A stretch of 64,000 bases of DNA from Naumannella cuiyingiana (GTDB lineage: Bacteria; Actinomycetota; Actinomycetes; Propionibacteriales; Propionibacteriaceae): assembly GCF_013408305.1 (NCBI RefSeq), contig NZ_JACBZS010000001.1:434001-498000 (forward strand), in the 5' to 3' direction. Under the pieces are notes generated by a model that saw nothing but the letters and a program-made list of their open reading frames with translations, was not told the origin of the DNA and did no database searches. Positions 55,661 through 64,000 of this stretch are shown piece after piece (the stretch's first letter is position 1; the number at the start of each line of letters is the position of its first letter). A program made the position numbers and the translations under genes.

Positions 55661-57256
55661 TCACACCTCGGTCACCGCGACCCCCGGCACCAGGCCGGCC
55701 GCGGCGACGGCGTCGGCGGGCAACTGCCAGACATATTCGTTCTTCAGCTTCCGGCCGTCGGCGGCGAAGGGGCCGGTGCGGAACTCATAGGCCGCGAGCG
55801 TCGGCCAGATCCGCGGCGCGGCGGTCCGGCACGCCTGGCGCAGGTCGCCGTTGCGCTCCAGCAGCGCCGCGAAGACGTCGCGCGCCCAGGCCGCCGTCGT
55901 CTGCTCATCGGCCCGCCGACCCTCCTCCAACTGCAGCGCGATCTGCAGCCGGCGATCGGCATTGGCGTCTTCGTAGCTGATCAATCGGTGGTTGTGCACC
56001 GCGTCGATCAGGTCGTCGTGGGAATTCAGCACGTCGCGCACCTCGTCGGGGGTGACCACCGCACCGTTGAAGTCGACCGACAGGTCGGATCGTCCGTAGA
56101 GGAAGAGCACCGGCAGGTCGGTCCGCAGGCCGTCCAGCAGCGCGGCGTGCCCGAGCCGCCGCAACACCGGCGCCAGCTCGCGGATGGTCGTGACGTGGCC
56201 GCGGTCGTGGATGTTGTAGCGGATCCGCGGGCTGATGTTCTCCGGGCGGGTGATGGTGACCAGCAGCTCGCCCGCCTGGTTGGTCTCCAGCAGGTAGTCA
56301 TAGGGGTTGTACTGGAAGATCATCGGCATCACGCCGTATTCCTCGCTGCGCGAGATCGCGGCCGCCAGCTCGGGATCGGCCAGCAGCGCGCGGCGCAGCG
56401 CGATCGTGAAATCTGACTCGATGCCGAGATTGATCTCCAGATCCGAGGCGCCGTAGGAACCGACCACGGCACCGAAGGTGCCGAGCAGGTGATCACGCAT
56501 CGACTCGCTCATCCCCTCCCCGCCGAAGCCGGCCATCACGTCGTGGGCGGACAGGTCGATCCGGTCGTCGTCGGCGAGCTCCTTGAGGAAGGGCGGATAG
56601 CTCAGCAGCAGATAGGTGTAGCCCGTGCCGAACTCACGGATCGTGGAGATGATCTTGTCCCGGTCCGGGCCGATCGACTTGATGATCGCCACATCGGTCA
56701 GCGAGGCGCTGATGTTCATCCCGGTCGCCCAGGCACCGAGCGAGAATGCATTCAGGATGAAGATCGGCTTCTCGGCCGCGGCAGTGGTGCCGCGGAACCC
56801 GATCTGCAGCAGGGTGCGCACGGCATTGCGCTCGGCGGGCCCGCGCACCCAACTGGTCGGCGTACCCGTGCTGCCGGAGGACTCGTCGACCACCACACCG
56901 CGCGTCGGCAGCCGGCCGTCCAGACAGCGCTCCTGCACGCTCCAGCGCTTGATGTAGCTGGCCTTGTCCATCTCGGGCACCCCGGCCAGCGTCGGCGGTT
57001 CGCCGTCGACCGCGCCCGGCGCGATCCCTTGTTCGGCGAGGAACTCCCGGTACGCCGGGACCCGCCGCGCGGCGTTGTCATAGGCGAGCCAGGCGCGGTA
57101 GCGCCCCAGCTCGGCACGCACCGGCGCCAGGCCGCGGGCGAAGAGCGCGGTGTGCACACCCTGGTTGCGGACGAGCTGCTTCATCGCCAGATCCTGGGCC
57201 CCGAGCAGCGCCCGCAGGGCCAGCCGCCGTCCGCGTTCGGTGCGTGGTTCGGTCAT
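55661..57256 (-). CDS. Adenylate-forming enzyme, phenylacetate-CoA ligase (PaaK)-like
   Basis: The 531-residue protein has the ANL-superfamily core motifs in PaaK-like form: P-loop ESSGSTGTPTSWVRG near residue 130, GGEGMSESMRDHL near 245, the adenine motif GSYGASDLEIN near 265, and the hinge GRSDLSVDFNGAVVTPDEVRDVL near 400. A KLKN stretch near the C-terminus could supply the catalytic lysine. It should activate a carboxylate as acyl-AMP; the acceptor may be CoA, but the substrate is unknown. Its ATG overlaps the nitroreductase-like stop by 4 bases, with GAGGAG upstream. Confidence 0.8.
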   Translation of the reverse strand: MTEPRTERGRRLALRALLGAQDLAMKQLVRNQGVHTALFARGLAPVRAELGRYRAWLAYDNAARRVPAYREFLAEQGIAPGAVDGEPPTLAGVPEMDKASYIKRWSVQERCLDGRLPTRGVVVDESSGSTGTPTSWVRGPAERNAVRTLLQIGFRGTTAAAEKPIFILNAFSLGAWATGMNISASLTDVAIIKSIGPDRDKIISTIREFGTGYTYLLLSYPPFLKELADDDRIDLSAHDVMAGFGGEGMSESMRDHLLGTFGAVVGSYGASDLEINLGIESDFTIALRRALLADPELAAAISRSEEYGVMPMIFQYNPYDYLLETNQAGELLVTITRPENISPRIRYNIHDRGHVTTIRELAPVLRRLGHAALLDGLRTDLPVLFLYGRSDLSVDFNGAVVTPDEVRDVLNSHDDLIDAVHNHRLISYEDANADRRLQIALQLEEGRRADEQTTAAWARDVFAALLERNGDLRQACRTAAPRIWPTLAAYEFRTGPFAADGRKLKNEYVWQLPADAVAAAGLVPGVAVTEV

Positions 57257-58284
57257 GACTGCTCCTCGATGATCATGCTGGCGACCGGGCGGCGGTGGCT
57301 GCGGGGCGGGGTGGCGCTGCGGCCCAGGCGGAAGAGCATCCAGGCCATCTCCCCGTCGTCCTCGCGAGCACCCACGAGCTCGGCGAACCGGCGGTGCGAT
57401 GTCGGGTTGGTGATCACCGTGCCGTAGGGATGCAGCCAGATCCCGTGCGCGGTGAGCGCCAGCCAGACCTCCAGGAAGCAACGCCCGGCGCCGACATAGT
57501 CCGCCAGGGTGGCGAACGGCCCTTCGAGCCAGCCCACCTGCGCCACTCCGGTCATGGTGCGCAGATAGAGGTGACGGATCGCCGGGCCGATCACCGGGGC
57601 CTGCCACAACCAGCGGTTCCGGAAGGCCAGCCGCAGCGCCGGGCCGGGCATCAGCAGGGTTTCCGCGCTCAGTCCGTCACCGGTGGCGGCCGCCTCCCGC
57701 CGGGAGAACCGCAGCCAGTCCATCAGCTCGCGGTAGACGGCATCGCGGCGAAGATCGTCGAACAGCGTCTCCGCGTTCACCTCGATGATCTTGTCCACCA
57801 CCGCGCGCTCGGCGCTGGTGCGGAAACGGTAGCCGTGCCGCGCGGCCAGCTCGGTGACCTCGGCGATCACCGCCGGCGGAACCGGCGTGGAGTCGTAGGG
57901 GCGACGCGAGGTACGCCGCCGCCGCAACTGCCGCAGACCGTCGCGGGCCCGCTCGTCGGCGGGCCGGCGGACCAGTCGGAGCCGGGCGAACGGATGCTGG
58001 CGGCGCGGGTCGGCGAAATCCATCTCGGCCAGCTCGAGCTCGGACTCCACGGCGTACCCGTGACCGGCCGCGGCCACCTCGAGATGGGCGAGGAAGACGC
58101 CCATGCAGACGAATCCGAACGGTACGCCGAAGTCCTCAGCGGGCAGGCCCCGCCGCTTGTCGTAGTATGCGATCGCCGAGTGCGGGCCGGTCAGGGCCAG
58201 CGTGATCGGTTGGGAGTTGTGCGGCGAGGGGTAGCGGTGGGCATCGGCAAGGATCGCGTCCCACGCACCGGCGGCTGACTGCAC
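57253..58284 (-). CDS. Nitroreductase-like (Acg-type) FMN-fold protein
   Basis: The 343-residue protein is related to the Acg/nitroreductase superfamily: SPHNSQPITLALTG near residue 20, RRRTSRRPYDSTPVPPAVI near 120, and a late GRCFLEVWLALTAHGIWLHPYGTVITNP segment near 275. Acg-like proteins bind FMN but several lack reductase activity. It is coupled to the PaaK-like gene (4-base overlap). The start GTG 58284 follows TAGCCT by 6 bases (with TCGACG 18 bases further), so the pair has its own promoter, 25 bases after prfB. Confidence 0.72.
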   Translation of the reverse strand: MQSAAGAWDAILADAHRYPSPHNSQPITLALTGPHSAIAYYDKRRGLPAEDFGVPFGFVCMGVFLAHLEVAAAGHGYAVESELELAEMDFADPRRQHPFARLRLVRRPADERARDGLRQLRRRRTSRRPYDSTPVPPAVIAEVTELAARHGYRFRTSAERAVVDKIIEVNAETLFDDLRRDAVYRELMDWLRFSRREAAATGDGLSAETLLMPGPALRLAFRNRWLWQAPVIGPAIRHLYLRTMTGVAQVGWLEGPFATLADYVGAGRCFLEVWLALTAHGIWLHPYGTVITNPTSHRRFAELVGAREDDGEMAWMLFRLGRSATPPRSHRRPVASMIIEEQS

Positions 58285-58320
58285 GCCTGGAGGCTAGGCC
58301 CGGCGGGGGTCACGCGTCGA
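58285..58320 (-). promoter_or_regulatory. Predicted leaderless promoter of the nitroreductase/PaaK-like pair
   Basis: On the minus strand TCGACG (58320-58315), an 18-base spacer and TAGCCT (58296-58291) end 6 bases before GTG 58284. The -35 overlaps the final codons of prfB. Confidence 0.45.
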
Positions 58321-59422
58321 CGGTCTCGCTCTGCTTGCGCCACCGGATCCCGGCGTCGATGAACCCGTCGATCGCCCCGTCGAAGACGGCGTCGGGATTG
58401 CCCTCCTCGTGCTCGGTGCGCAGGTCCTTGACCATCTGGTAGGGCTGCAGGACATAGGACCGCATCTGCGCGCCCCAGGAGTTGCCGCCGTCGCTCTTCA
58501 GCGCGTTCAGCTCGGCCTCGCGGTCCTGGCGCGCCTTCTCCAGCAGGCGCGCCTGGAGCACCCGCAGCGCGGCCGCCTTGTTCTGCAACTGCGACTTCTC
58601 GTTCTGGCACGACACCACGATCCCGGTCGGCAGGTGCGTCAGGCGTACCGCCGAATCGGTGGTGTTCACGCTCTGCCCGCCCGGGCCCGAGGACCGGAAC
58701 ACGTCGACCCGCAGGTCCGCCTCGGGGATGTCGATGTGGTCGGTCTCCTCGGTGACCGGCAACACCTCGACGCCGGCGAAGGAGGTCTGCCGGCGGCCCT
58801 GGTTGTCGAACGGGCTGATCCGGACCAGCCGGTGGGTGCCCTGTTCGACGCTCAGCGTGCCGTACGCGAACGGCGCCTTGACCTGGAAGGTGGCGGACTT
58901 GATGCCCGCCTCCTCGGCATAGGAGGTGTCGAAGACCTCGGTGCCGTAGCCGTGCCGCTCCGCCCAGCGCAGGTACATCCGCATCAGCATCGAGGCGAAG
59001 TCGGCAGCGTCCACTCCCCCGGCCTCCGCGCGGATGGTGACCATCGCCTCGCGCGGGTCGTACTCGCCCGACAGCAGGGTACGCACCTCCAGCGCCTCGA
59101 TCGCCGCGCGCAGCGCCGCGGTCTCCCGGGTGGCCTCGGCGAGCGAGTCGGCATCACCCTCCTCGCCGGCCAGCTCGACCAGCACGGCCGCATCGTCCAG
59201 GCGCTGGCGCAGTCCGGCCACCCGCTCCACCTCGCCCTGCAACTGCGAGAGCCGCGACGTCACCCGCTGGGCGTTCTCCTGGTCGTCCCACAGGTCCGGC
59301 GCGGCGACCTGCCCCTCGAGGTCGGCGATCTCCGCCCGCTTCGCCGCGGGATCGACGACGGCCTCGATCGAGGTCAGCGCCTTGTCGAGCTCGGTCAGGG
59401 TCTCGGAGATGTCTTCTGCCAC
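58310..59422 (-). CDS. prfB: Peptide chain release factor 2
   Basis: The 370-residue factor terminates translation at UGA/UAA. Helical domain 1 is followed by domain 2 and the peptidyl-hydrolysis loop [10 protein letters not shown] near residue 240 (GGQ), then the [13 protein letters not shown] segment. No programmed frameshift of the E. coli type is present; the frame is continuous. GTG 59422 (VAEDISETL) is chosen, with TAGCAT 8 bases upstream; the longer frame is non-homologous. It heads the prfB to ftsEX to smpB gene block. Confidence 0.96.
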   Translation of the reverse strand: MAEDISETLTELDKALTSIEAVVDPAAKRAEIADLEGQVAAPDLWDDQENAQRVTSRLSQLQGEVERVAGLRQRLDDAAVLVELAGEEGDADSLAEATRETAALRAAIEALEVRTLLSGEYDPREAMVTIRAEAGGVDAADFASMLMRMYLRWAERHGYGTEVFDTSYAEEAGIKSATFQVKAPFAYGTLSVEQGTHRLVRISPFDNQGRRQTSFAGVEVLPVTEETDHIDIPEADLRVDVFRSSGPGGQSVNTTDSAVRLTHLPTGIVVSCQNEKSQLQNKAAALRVLQARLLEKARQDREAELNALKSDGGNSWGAQMRSYVLQPYQMVKDLRTEHEEGNPDAVFDGAIDGFIDAGIRWRKQSETVDA

Positions 59423-59564
59423 AACGGGCAATGCTATCGCGCGCGGCCGCCGGCGGGCCGCGGCTCGATTGTTACCCGAACCGGCGGTAATCGTTTTCCG
59501 ATCTGGCACTTGCTCGGCATCGGTGGGGCCCGCGACGCTGTACCTGCGCCAAAGGAGGCAACCG

Positions 59565-60536
59565 ATGACCACGCAGACCGCAGGCCCGCCGGAGGCCGCG
59601 CCGAGGGACAAGGTGATGGAGCTGGACGCCGCCATCGCGGCCCATGTCCACGACGGCGACACCATCTGCCCGGAGGGTTTCGGCCACCTGATCCCGTTCG
59701 CCGCGGCGCACGAGATCATCCGCCAGGGCCGCCGCGGGCTGACGCTGGTCCGGATGACGCCGGACCTGATCGCGGACCAGTTGATCGCGGCCGACTGCGT
59801 CGACCGGCTCGTCGCGTCCTTCTTCGCCAGCGGCTCGGCCGGCTCGCTGCACGAGGTACGCCGGCGCATCCAGCACCACGACCCACGCCCGCTGGAGGTC
59901 GAGGAGTGGACCCACGGCCAGATGGCCGCGCGCTACTCCGCCGGCGCGACCGGCGCGCCGTTCCTGCCGGTGCACTCCGGCGTCGGCTCGGACCTGTTCG
60001 AGGTGAACCCGATGCTGCGCAGCGTCGAGGATCCCTACGGCGGCGGCCGGGTGGCGGTGGTGCCGCCGATCAGGCCCGATGTCACGATCCTCCACGCCCA
60101 GCGCGCCGACCGGCTGGGCAACGTGCAGCTGTGGGGCATCACCGGTATCCAGCCGGAGGCCGCCTACGCCGGTCGGCGCACGATCGTCACCGTCGAGGAG
60201 ATCGTCGAGCCCGAGGTCGTGCGCAGCGACCCCAACCGGACGCTGATCCCGGCCCACGCCGTCACCGCGGTGGTGCCGGTCCCCCGCGGCGCGCACCCGT
60301 CGTACGTGCAGGGCTACTACCAGCGCGACAACGCCTTCTACCGCGAGTGGGAGGCGATCTCGAAGGATCGCTCGCGGCTGCTCGCCTGGCTCGACGAGTG
60401 GGTGCACGGCGTGGTGGACCGGGCGGCGTACGTGCAGCGACTCGGCGAGGAGCGCTGGGCGAGCGTGCGGCTCGACCCGCGGCCGGCGGCGCCGGTCGAC
60501 TACGGGCGTACCCCCCGGAACGGGGGCGCGGCATGA
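59565..60536 (+). CDS. CoA-transferase family I, subunit A (GctA-like)
   Basis: The 323-residue alpha subunit resembles glutaconate CoA-transferase [38 protein letters not shown], then [25 protein letters not shown] and [17 protein letters not shown] near 170. It pairs with the next gene to move CoA between acyl groups, probably entering a ring or branched-chain degradation pathway. The start ATG 59565 has AAAGGAGG 6 bases upstream. It overlaps subunit B by 4 bases. Confidence 0.9.
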   Translation: MTTQTAGPPEAAPRDKVMELDAAIAAHVHDGDTICPEGFGHLIPFAAAHEIIRQGRRGLTLVRMTPDLIADQLIAADCVDRLVASFFASGSAGSLHEVRRRIQHHDPRPLEVEEWTHGQMAARYSAGATGAPFLPVHSGVGSDLFEVNPMLRSVEDPYGGGRVAVVPPIRPDVTILHAQRADRLGNVQLWGITGIQPEAAYAGRRTIVTVEEIVEPEVVRSDPNRTLIPAHAVTAVVPVPRGAHPSYVQGYYQRDNAFYREWEAISKDRSRLLAWLDEWVHGVVDRAAYVQRLGEERWASVRLDPRPAAPVDYGRTPRNGGAA

Positions 60537-61309
60537 GCACGAAGGTCGGGCCGGAGTTCCTGGCCACCGTCGCCTCGCGCGAACTGGCGGGCGAGCACCG
60601 CGTCTTCGCCGGGATCGGCCTGCCCACGCTGGCCGTCGATCTCGCCAAGCGCACGATCAATCCCGACCTCGAGCTGATCTATGAGTCCGGGGTGTGCGGC
60701 GCGCACCCGGAGACGATGGCCGAGGGCATCGCCGACTTCACGCTGGTCTCCGGGGCGGAGTCGGTGATCGGCATCCCGGCTCTGTTCGGCGCCGTGCTCG
60801 GCGGCGGCTATGTCGACGTGGGCTTCCTCGGTGCGGCGCAGATCGACCGCTACGGCTCGCTGAACACCACCGTGATCGGCGACTGGGCCAAGCCGCGGGT
60901 ACGCCTGCCCGGCGCGGGTGGCGCCGCGGACGTGATGGCGAACTCGCGCCGGGTGATCGTGGTGATCCGCCGCCACGACCCCGACGCGATGCCGGCCGAG
61001 CTCGACTTCTGCACCTCGGCCAGCCCGGTCCGCGCGCGCGAGGCCGCGGAGCGCGAGGGCTTCGCGCTGCCCCAGGGGGCCGGCGTGAGCACGGTGATCA
61101 CCCCGCTCGGCGTGCTGCGCCGCCCGGACCGCTTCGCCGAGCTCGAGCTGGCCAGCGTGCACCCGGGCGTCGACCCCGACGACGTGGTGCGCGCCACCGG
61201 CTGGCCGCTCCGGGTCGCCGCCGACCTGACCGAGACCACCCCGCCGACCGACGAGGACGTGCGGCTGCTCCGCGAGGAGATCGACACCGTGCGGCTCTAC
61301 CTGCGCTGA
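60533..61309 (+). CDS. CoA-transferase family I, subunit B (GctB-like)
   Basis: The 258-residue beta subunit has GLPTLAVDLAKR near residue 30, YESGVCGAHP near 50 with the Glu that aligns to catalytic Glu54 of glutaconate CoA-transferase, GGAQIDRYGSLNTTVIGDW-like segment near 100, and PGAGGAADVMANSRRVIVV near 125. Retention of this glutamate points to a true transferase rather than an IpdAB-type hydrolase. It is translationally coupled to subunit A. A hairpin terminator follows. Confidence 0.9.
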   Translation: MSTKVGPEFLATVASRELAGEHRVFAGIGLPTLAVDLAKRTINPDLELIYESGVCGAHPETMAEGIADFTLVSGAESVIGIPALFGAVLGGGYVDVGFLGAAQIDRYGSLNTTVIGDWAKPRVRLPGAGGAADVMANSRRVIVVIRRHDPDAMPAELDFCTSASPVRAREAAEREGFALPQGAGVSTVITPLGVLRRPDRFAELELASVHPGVDPDDVVRATGWPLRVAADLTETTPPTDEDVRLLREEIDTVRLYLR

Positions 61310-61319
61310 GGGCCCGGGC

Positions 61320-61342
61320 GGCCCGCCGCGGTCAGGCGGGCC
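61320..61342. terminator. Hairpin between convergent CoA-transferase B and hydrolase genes
   Basis: GGCCCGCC (61320-61327) pairs with GGCGGGCC (61335-61342) around a 7-base loop, with further CCCG/CGGG pairing outside. It overlaps the hydrolase stop at 61332 and could serve both strands. Confidence 0.45.
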
Positions 61343-62174
61343 CGGGCCGATCGGCGGAAGCGAGCGCCTCCTCCACCCGGGCCAGCCAGTCGCCGGCCAG
61401 CGCGTCGAAGACGCCCGCCTGCTCGATCTGCAGGTTGTGGCCGGCGCGGTCGAGCGCGGCGAAGGTGGTACGCGGCCAGCCGCGGGTGAGCGCGAACTGG
61501 TCGGCGTACCCGACGACGGCGTCCTGCCGGGCGGTCACGACGAGCCCCGGGCCGGCGTACGCGGGCACCGAGCCCTCCCACGCACCGCGATACGCAGCCG
61601 CGATGCGCGCGAGGACGTCCTGATCCCCGCTGTCGATGCCCGCCTGGACCTCCAGGGCGGTGCGGACGAAGGTCTCGGGCGTCCGGACCACGCCGAGCGA
61701 GAACGCCGAGCCGTCGACGATCTCGATCCCCTCGGCGCGCTCCGCGATCACGCGATGCTCGGGGAGGTCTCGCGCGGCGGCGTCGGCGAGCACCGCCGGC
61801 GCGACGAGGCACACGCCGGCGTACCGCTCGGGCTCGGCGGCGAGCAGGCCCTGGGCGAGGTAGCCGCCGTAGGACTGCCCGGCCAGCGCGACCACCCCGC
61901 TCGGCACCAGCCGCCCCAACGCTGCCGAGACGACGGCGAGGACGTCGTCGGTGCCGGACAACTCCGCGGTCGCGGTGCTCAGACCGTGGCCCGGCAGGTC
62001 GAGGTAGAGCCGCCGCCAGCCCGGGTGCCGGGCGAACACCGGCTCGAACGCGCCGGTCATCAGCCGGTGATCGCAGGTGAATCCGTGCAGCGCCACGACG
62101 GTGCCGAGCTGTTCGCCGGTCGCGGGGAGATCGAGGTAGTGCACGCGGGAGAGCGGAAGATCGAGGAAGGGCAT
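61332..62174 (-). CDS. Alpha/beta-fold hydrolase
   Basis: The 280-residue hydrolase has the oxyanion segment VVALHGFTCDHRLM near residue 28, nucleophile elbow GQSYGG with the serine near 98, acid in TARQDAVVG near 225, and histidine in RAGHNLQIEQ near 255. The layout fits carbon-carbon bond or ester hydrolases in catabolic clusters, and the neighbouring CoA-transferase supports that. The exact reaction is unknown. The start ATG 62174 has AACAAT 6 bases upstream. It is convergent with the CoA-transferase genes and follows the LysR gene by 77 bases. Confidence 0.88.
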   Translation of the reverse strand: MPFLDLPLSRVHYLDLPATGEQLGTVVALHGFTCDHRLMTGAFEPVFARHPGWRRLYLDLPGHGLSTATAELSGTDDVLAVVSAALGRLVPSGVVALAGQSYGGYLAQGLLAAEPERYAGVCLVAPAVLADAAARDLPEHRVIAERAEGIEIVDGSAFSLGVVRTPETFVRTALEVQAGIDSGDQDVLARIAAAYRGAWEGSVPAYAGPGLVVTARQDAVVGYADQFALTRGWPRTTFAALDRAGHNLQIEQAGVFDALAGDWLARVEEALASADRPGPA

Positions 62175-62251
62175 GGCCACATTGTTCTGCGTCGCGGCCG
62201 GGCCGCGCTCCCGGTCCGCGCCTCGACCCTGCGGCGCCGGATCGGCGACGG

Positions 62252-63166
62252 TCAGCGGTCCCGGGGCGCGGCGGCGGCCGGATCGGCGAGATCGGCGCTC
62301 AGCGCGAGCACCCGGCGCAGCGCCGGATTGGGATCGGCCTCGCGCCAGACGAGCTGGGTGGGTGAGGCCTCGACGTCGTCGGCGAGCGGGACGACCACGA
62401 TCCCGTCGCGGCCCATCGCGTCCAGCGCGAGATCGGTGTTCAGCGTGATCCCCACACCCGAGGCGACGAGCGCGATCTTGCTCCAGGTGTCGGGCGCCTC
62501 CTGCACGATCCGGGGCACGAAGCCGCGGTCGGCGGCCAGCCGGACGAACTCCTCGCGCAGCACCGAGCCGGCCGACGGCGGGAAGGCCACCCACGGCTCC
62601 TCGGCGAGCTCGGCCATCGCCAGCTCAGCCCGCCCGGCGAGCGGATGGGAGTCGGGCAGTACGACCACGAACCGGCCGCGGCGCATCGGCCTGGCGGCCA
62701 TCCCGGGCGGCGGCCCCGGCGTCATCAGGAGCGCCAGGTCGAGCCGGCCGGCGAGGATCAGGCCGACCGCCTCGGCGCCATACGTGTGGGACTGCAGCAC
62801 GAGGTCGATCCCCGGGTGACGGTTGCGCACGGCCCGGGCGAGCCGGCTGATCAGGTGCTGCGTGGACGGGCCGGTGAAACTGATCCGGACGGTGCCGACC
62901 TCGCCCTCCCCGGCCGAGCGGACCGCCAGCCGGGCGGCGTCCAGCGCGGCGAGCACCGCTCGCGCGGGCTCGACCAGGGCCGCGCCCTGAGCGGTCAGCG
63001 AGACCCGCCGGGTGGTCCGATCGAAGAGCTGGGCGCCCACCCCGCGCTCGAGCTGGCGGATCATCCGGCTGAGCGGCGGCTGGGCGATGTGCAGCCGCTC
63101 GGCGGCGCGGCCGAAGTGCAGTTCCTCGGCGACCGCGAGGAACGCGCGGAGCTGGGCGACGTCCAT
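62252..63166 (-). CDS. LysR-family transcriptional regulator (CatM/BenM-like)
   Basis: The 304-residue regulator has an N-terminal HTH (LRAFLAVAEELHFGRAAERLHIAQPPLSRMIRQLERGVGAQLF), with the AQPPLSRQI-type recognition helix typical of the CatR/BenM/CbbR branch, and a C-terminal effector domain. It is divergent from the acyl-CoA dehydrogenase gene. A T-N11-A palindrome at 63187-63207 lies between them and is the probable binding site. The hydrolase and CoA-transferase genes may belong to the same regulon. Confidence 0.92.
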   Translation of the reverse strand: MDVAQLRAFLAVAEELHFGRAAERLHIAQPPLSRMIRQLERGVGAQLFDRTTRRVSLTAQGAALVEPARAVLAALDAARLAVRSAGEGEVGTVRISFTGPSTQHLISRLARAVRNRHPGIDLVLQSHTYGAEAVGLILAGRLDLALLMTPGPPPGMAARPMRRGRFVVVLPDSHPLAGRAELAMAELAEEPWVAFPPSAGSVLREEFVRLAADRGFVPRIVQEAPDTWSKIALVASGVGITLNTDLALDAMGRDGIVVVPLADDVEASPTQLVWREADPNPALRRVLALSADLADPAAAAPRDR

Positions 63167-63186
63167 CCCGCCGATGCTCGCACAGT

Positions 63187-63207
63187 TTGATGCTCGGTGA
63201 GTATCAA
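63187..63207. promoter_or_regulatory. LysR-type T-N11-A box
   Basis: TTGAT-N11-ATCAA, with inner near-symmetry (GATGCTC versus GAGTATC, one mismatch), lies 20 bases from the LysR start and 76 bases from the dehydrogenase start. A partial direct repeat GATGCTCG also occurs at 63173-63180, as often seen for recognition plus activation half-sites. Confidence 0.7.
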
Positions 63208-63283
63208 TTCCATGGCATTTTCCAGCTTGACGGTTAGCAATCGGCCGACGGAGGATCGGACCCGTCAACGGAGGGGATGGTCG

Positions 63284-64000
63284 ATGGAGACGGCGGAGTT
63301 CGATGCGGTGCTCGCGACGGTTCGCGACCTGCTCGACTCCGAGGTGATCCCCGCCGAGCGTGAGATCGAGGAGACCGACCGGGTTCCCGATCGGCTGCGC
63401 CGCAAGGCCGCCGACATGGGCCTGTTCGGCTACGCACTGCCGGAGCGCCACGGCGGCCTGGACCTTTCGATGACCGAGGAGGTGCGGCTCGCCATCGAGC
63501 TGGGCCGCGGCCCGATCGCCTTCCGTTCGATGTTCGGGACCAACAACGGGATCGCAGGCCAGGTGCTGGTCAACTTCGGCACGCCGCAACAGCAGGAGCG
63601 CTGGCTGCCGGGGATGGCGGCTGGCGAGGTGATCGGCGCCTTCGCGCTGACCGAGCCCGAGGCCGGCTCCGACCCGTCCGGCCTGACCACCAAGGCGGTG
63701 CGCGACGGCGACGGCTATCTGATCAACGGGGCCAAGCGGTTCATCACCAATGCCGATGTCGCCGACGTGTTCCTGGTGTTCGCGCGCACCGGCGATCCCG
63801 CCGACGGCAACCGCTCCATCTCGGTCTTCGCGGTCCCCCGCGACACCCCGGGCCTGTCGGTCGGGCCGTCGGACCAGAAGATGGGCCAGCGCGGCGCGCA
63901 CACCGCCGAGGTCTGGTTCGACTCCGTCCGGGTCGGCGCGGACGCATTGGTCGGCGGCCGCGAGAACGACGGCTTCGCCGCGGCCATGCGCTCGCTGGCC
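63284..64000 (+). CDS. Acyl-CoA dehydrogenase, 3'-truncated by window end
   Basis: The open frame runs from ATG 63284 to the window edge (239 codons). It shows the N-terminal helical domain (ETAEFDAVLATVRDLLDSEVIPAEREI), the flavin/substrate motif FALTEPEAGSDPSGLTTKAV near residue 130, NGAKRFITNADVADVFLVFAR near 155, and KMGQRGAHTAEVWFDSVRVGAD near 210. The C-terminal catalytic-base region lies outside. GGAGGGG lies 6 bases before the start. It is divergent from the LysR regulator and likely its target, adding a beta-oxidation-type step to this locus. Confidence 0.93.
   Translation, partial: METAEFDAVLATVRDLLDSEVIPAEREIEETDRVPDRLRRKAADMGLFGYALPERHGGLDLSMTEEVRLAIELGRGPIAFRSMFGTNNGIAGQVLVNFGTPQQQERWLPGMAAGEVIGAFALTEPEAGSDPSGLTTKAVRDGDGYLINGAKRFITNADVADVFLVFARTGDPADGNRSISVFAVPRDTPGLSVGPSDQKMGQRGAHTAEVWFDSVRVGADALVGGRENDGFAAAMRSLA

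Noticed and set aside
59300-59422. Programmed +1 frameshift in prfB
   Set aside because: The frame is continuous from the start codon, and no in-frame TGA or slippery CTTTGA-like site is present near the N-terminus.

Overview
The window is a dense stretch of a high-GC actinobacterial chromosome (roughly 70 percent G+C by eye). The evidence is the mtrA-mtrB-lpqB-comF-hpf-secA block, the prfB / ftsE-ftsX-M23 peptidase-smpB block, a 180-kDa-class NAD-glutamate dehydrogenase, Ku, a Cds1-type cysteine desulfhydrase, a FolP2-type protein and an actinobacterial tmRNA. A member of the Propionibacteriales, perhaps Propionibacteriaceae, is my best guess. That is an inference from gene content and from the tmRNA tag ADSKRTDFALAA; no 16S gene or other phylogenetic marker was compared.

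Layout. 1-5.6 kb: the end of a DEAD-box RNA helicase, a queuosine-salvage protein divergent from an acyl-CoA synthetase, and a DUF222-HNH protein. 5.7-7.6 kb: a small island of slightly lower GC with an HxlR regulator, a DUF1761 membrane protein and an orphan Imm5-like immunity protein. 7.6-13.8 kb: an SMP-30/gluconolactonase-type enzyme facing 6-phosphogluconate dehydrogenase, a LysR regulator divergent from a DMT exporter, a Cds1-like enzyme and a PHP phosphoesterase. 13.8-21 kb: NAD-glutamate dehydrogenase and P5C dehydrogenase (glutamate/proline catabolism) around a DUF2505 protein, with a 24-bp tandem repeat at the end of pruA. 21-27.3 kb: Ku behind an ArsR regulator, a Gal80-like oxidoreductase under two perfect ArsR-type palindromes, a DUF6912 plus WS/DGAT-like pair, a universal stress protein, and an MBL-fold/TetR pair flanked by a 37-bp direct repeat. 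27.4-30.6 kb: a tctCBA tripartite tricarboxylate transporter operon.

30.6-42.7 kb is core: Rv3235-like protein, secA, a GlxA-type regulator divergent from a cupin, YcaQ-type DNA glycosylase, hpf, comF, lpqB, mtrB and mtrA, mostly on the minus strand. 42.8-49.2 kb: YqgE, NAD-malic enzyme, FolP2-like protein divergent from a nucleotide-kinase-like protein, a LacI regulator, ssrA, DedA and FKBP. 49.2-59.4 kb, all minus strand: prfB, then a nitroreductase-like plus adenylate-forming gene pair, then ftsE, ftsX, M23 peptidase, smpB, DUF2207 and DUF1707 proteins. 59.5-64 kb: a family I CoA-transferase, an alpha/beta hydrolase, a LysR regulator and the start of an acyl-CoA dehydrogenase, which together look like an acyl-CoA catabolic locus.

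Two features run through the whole window. Many genes have a -10-like hexamer (often TAGGGT, TAGNCT or similar) placed 6-8 bases before the start codon, so they are probably transcribed without a leader. The octamer GGTACGCC occurs about 50 times on the two strands by eye, close to ten times what base composition predicts. No rRNA, tRNA, CRISPR array, prophage or complete insertion sequence was seen, and no gene-free gap exceeds 300 bases.
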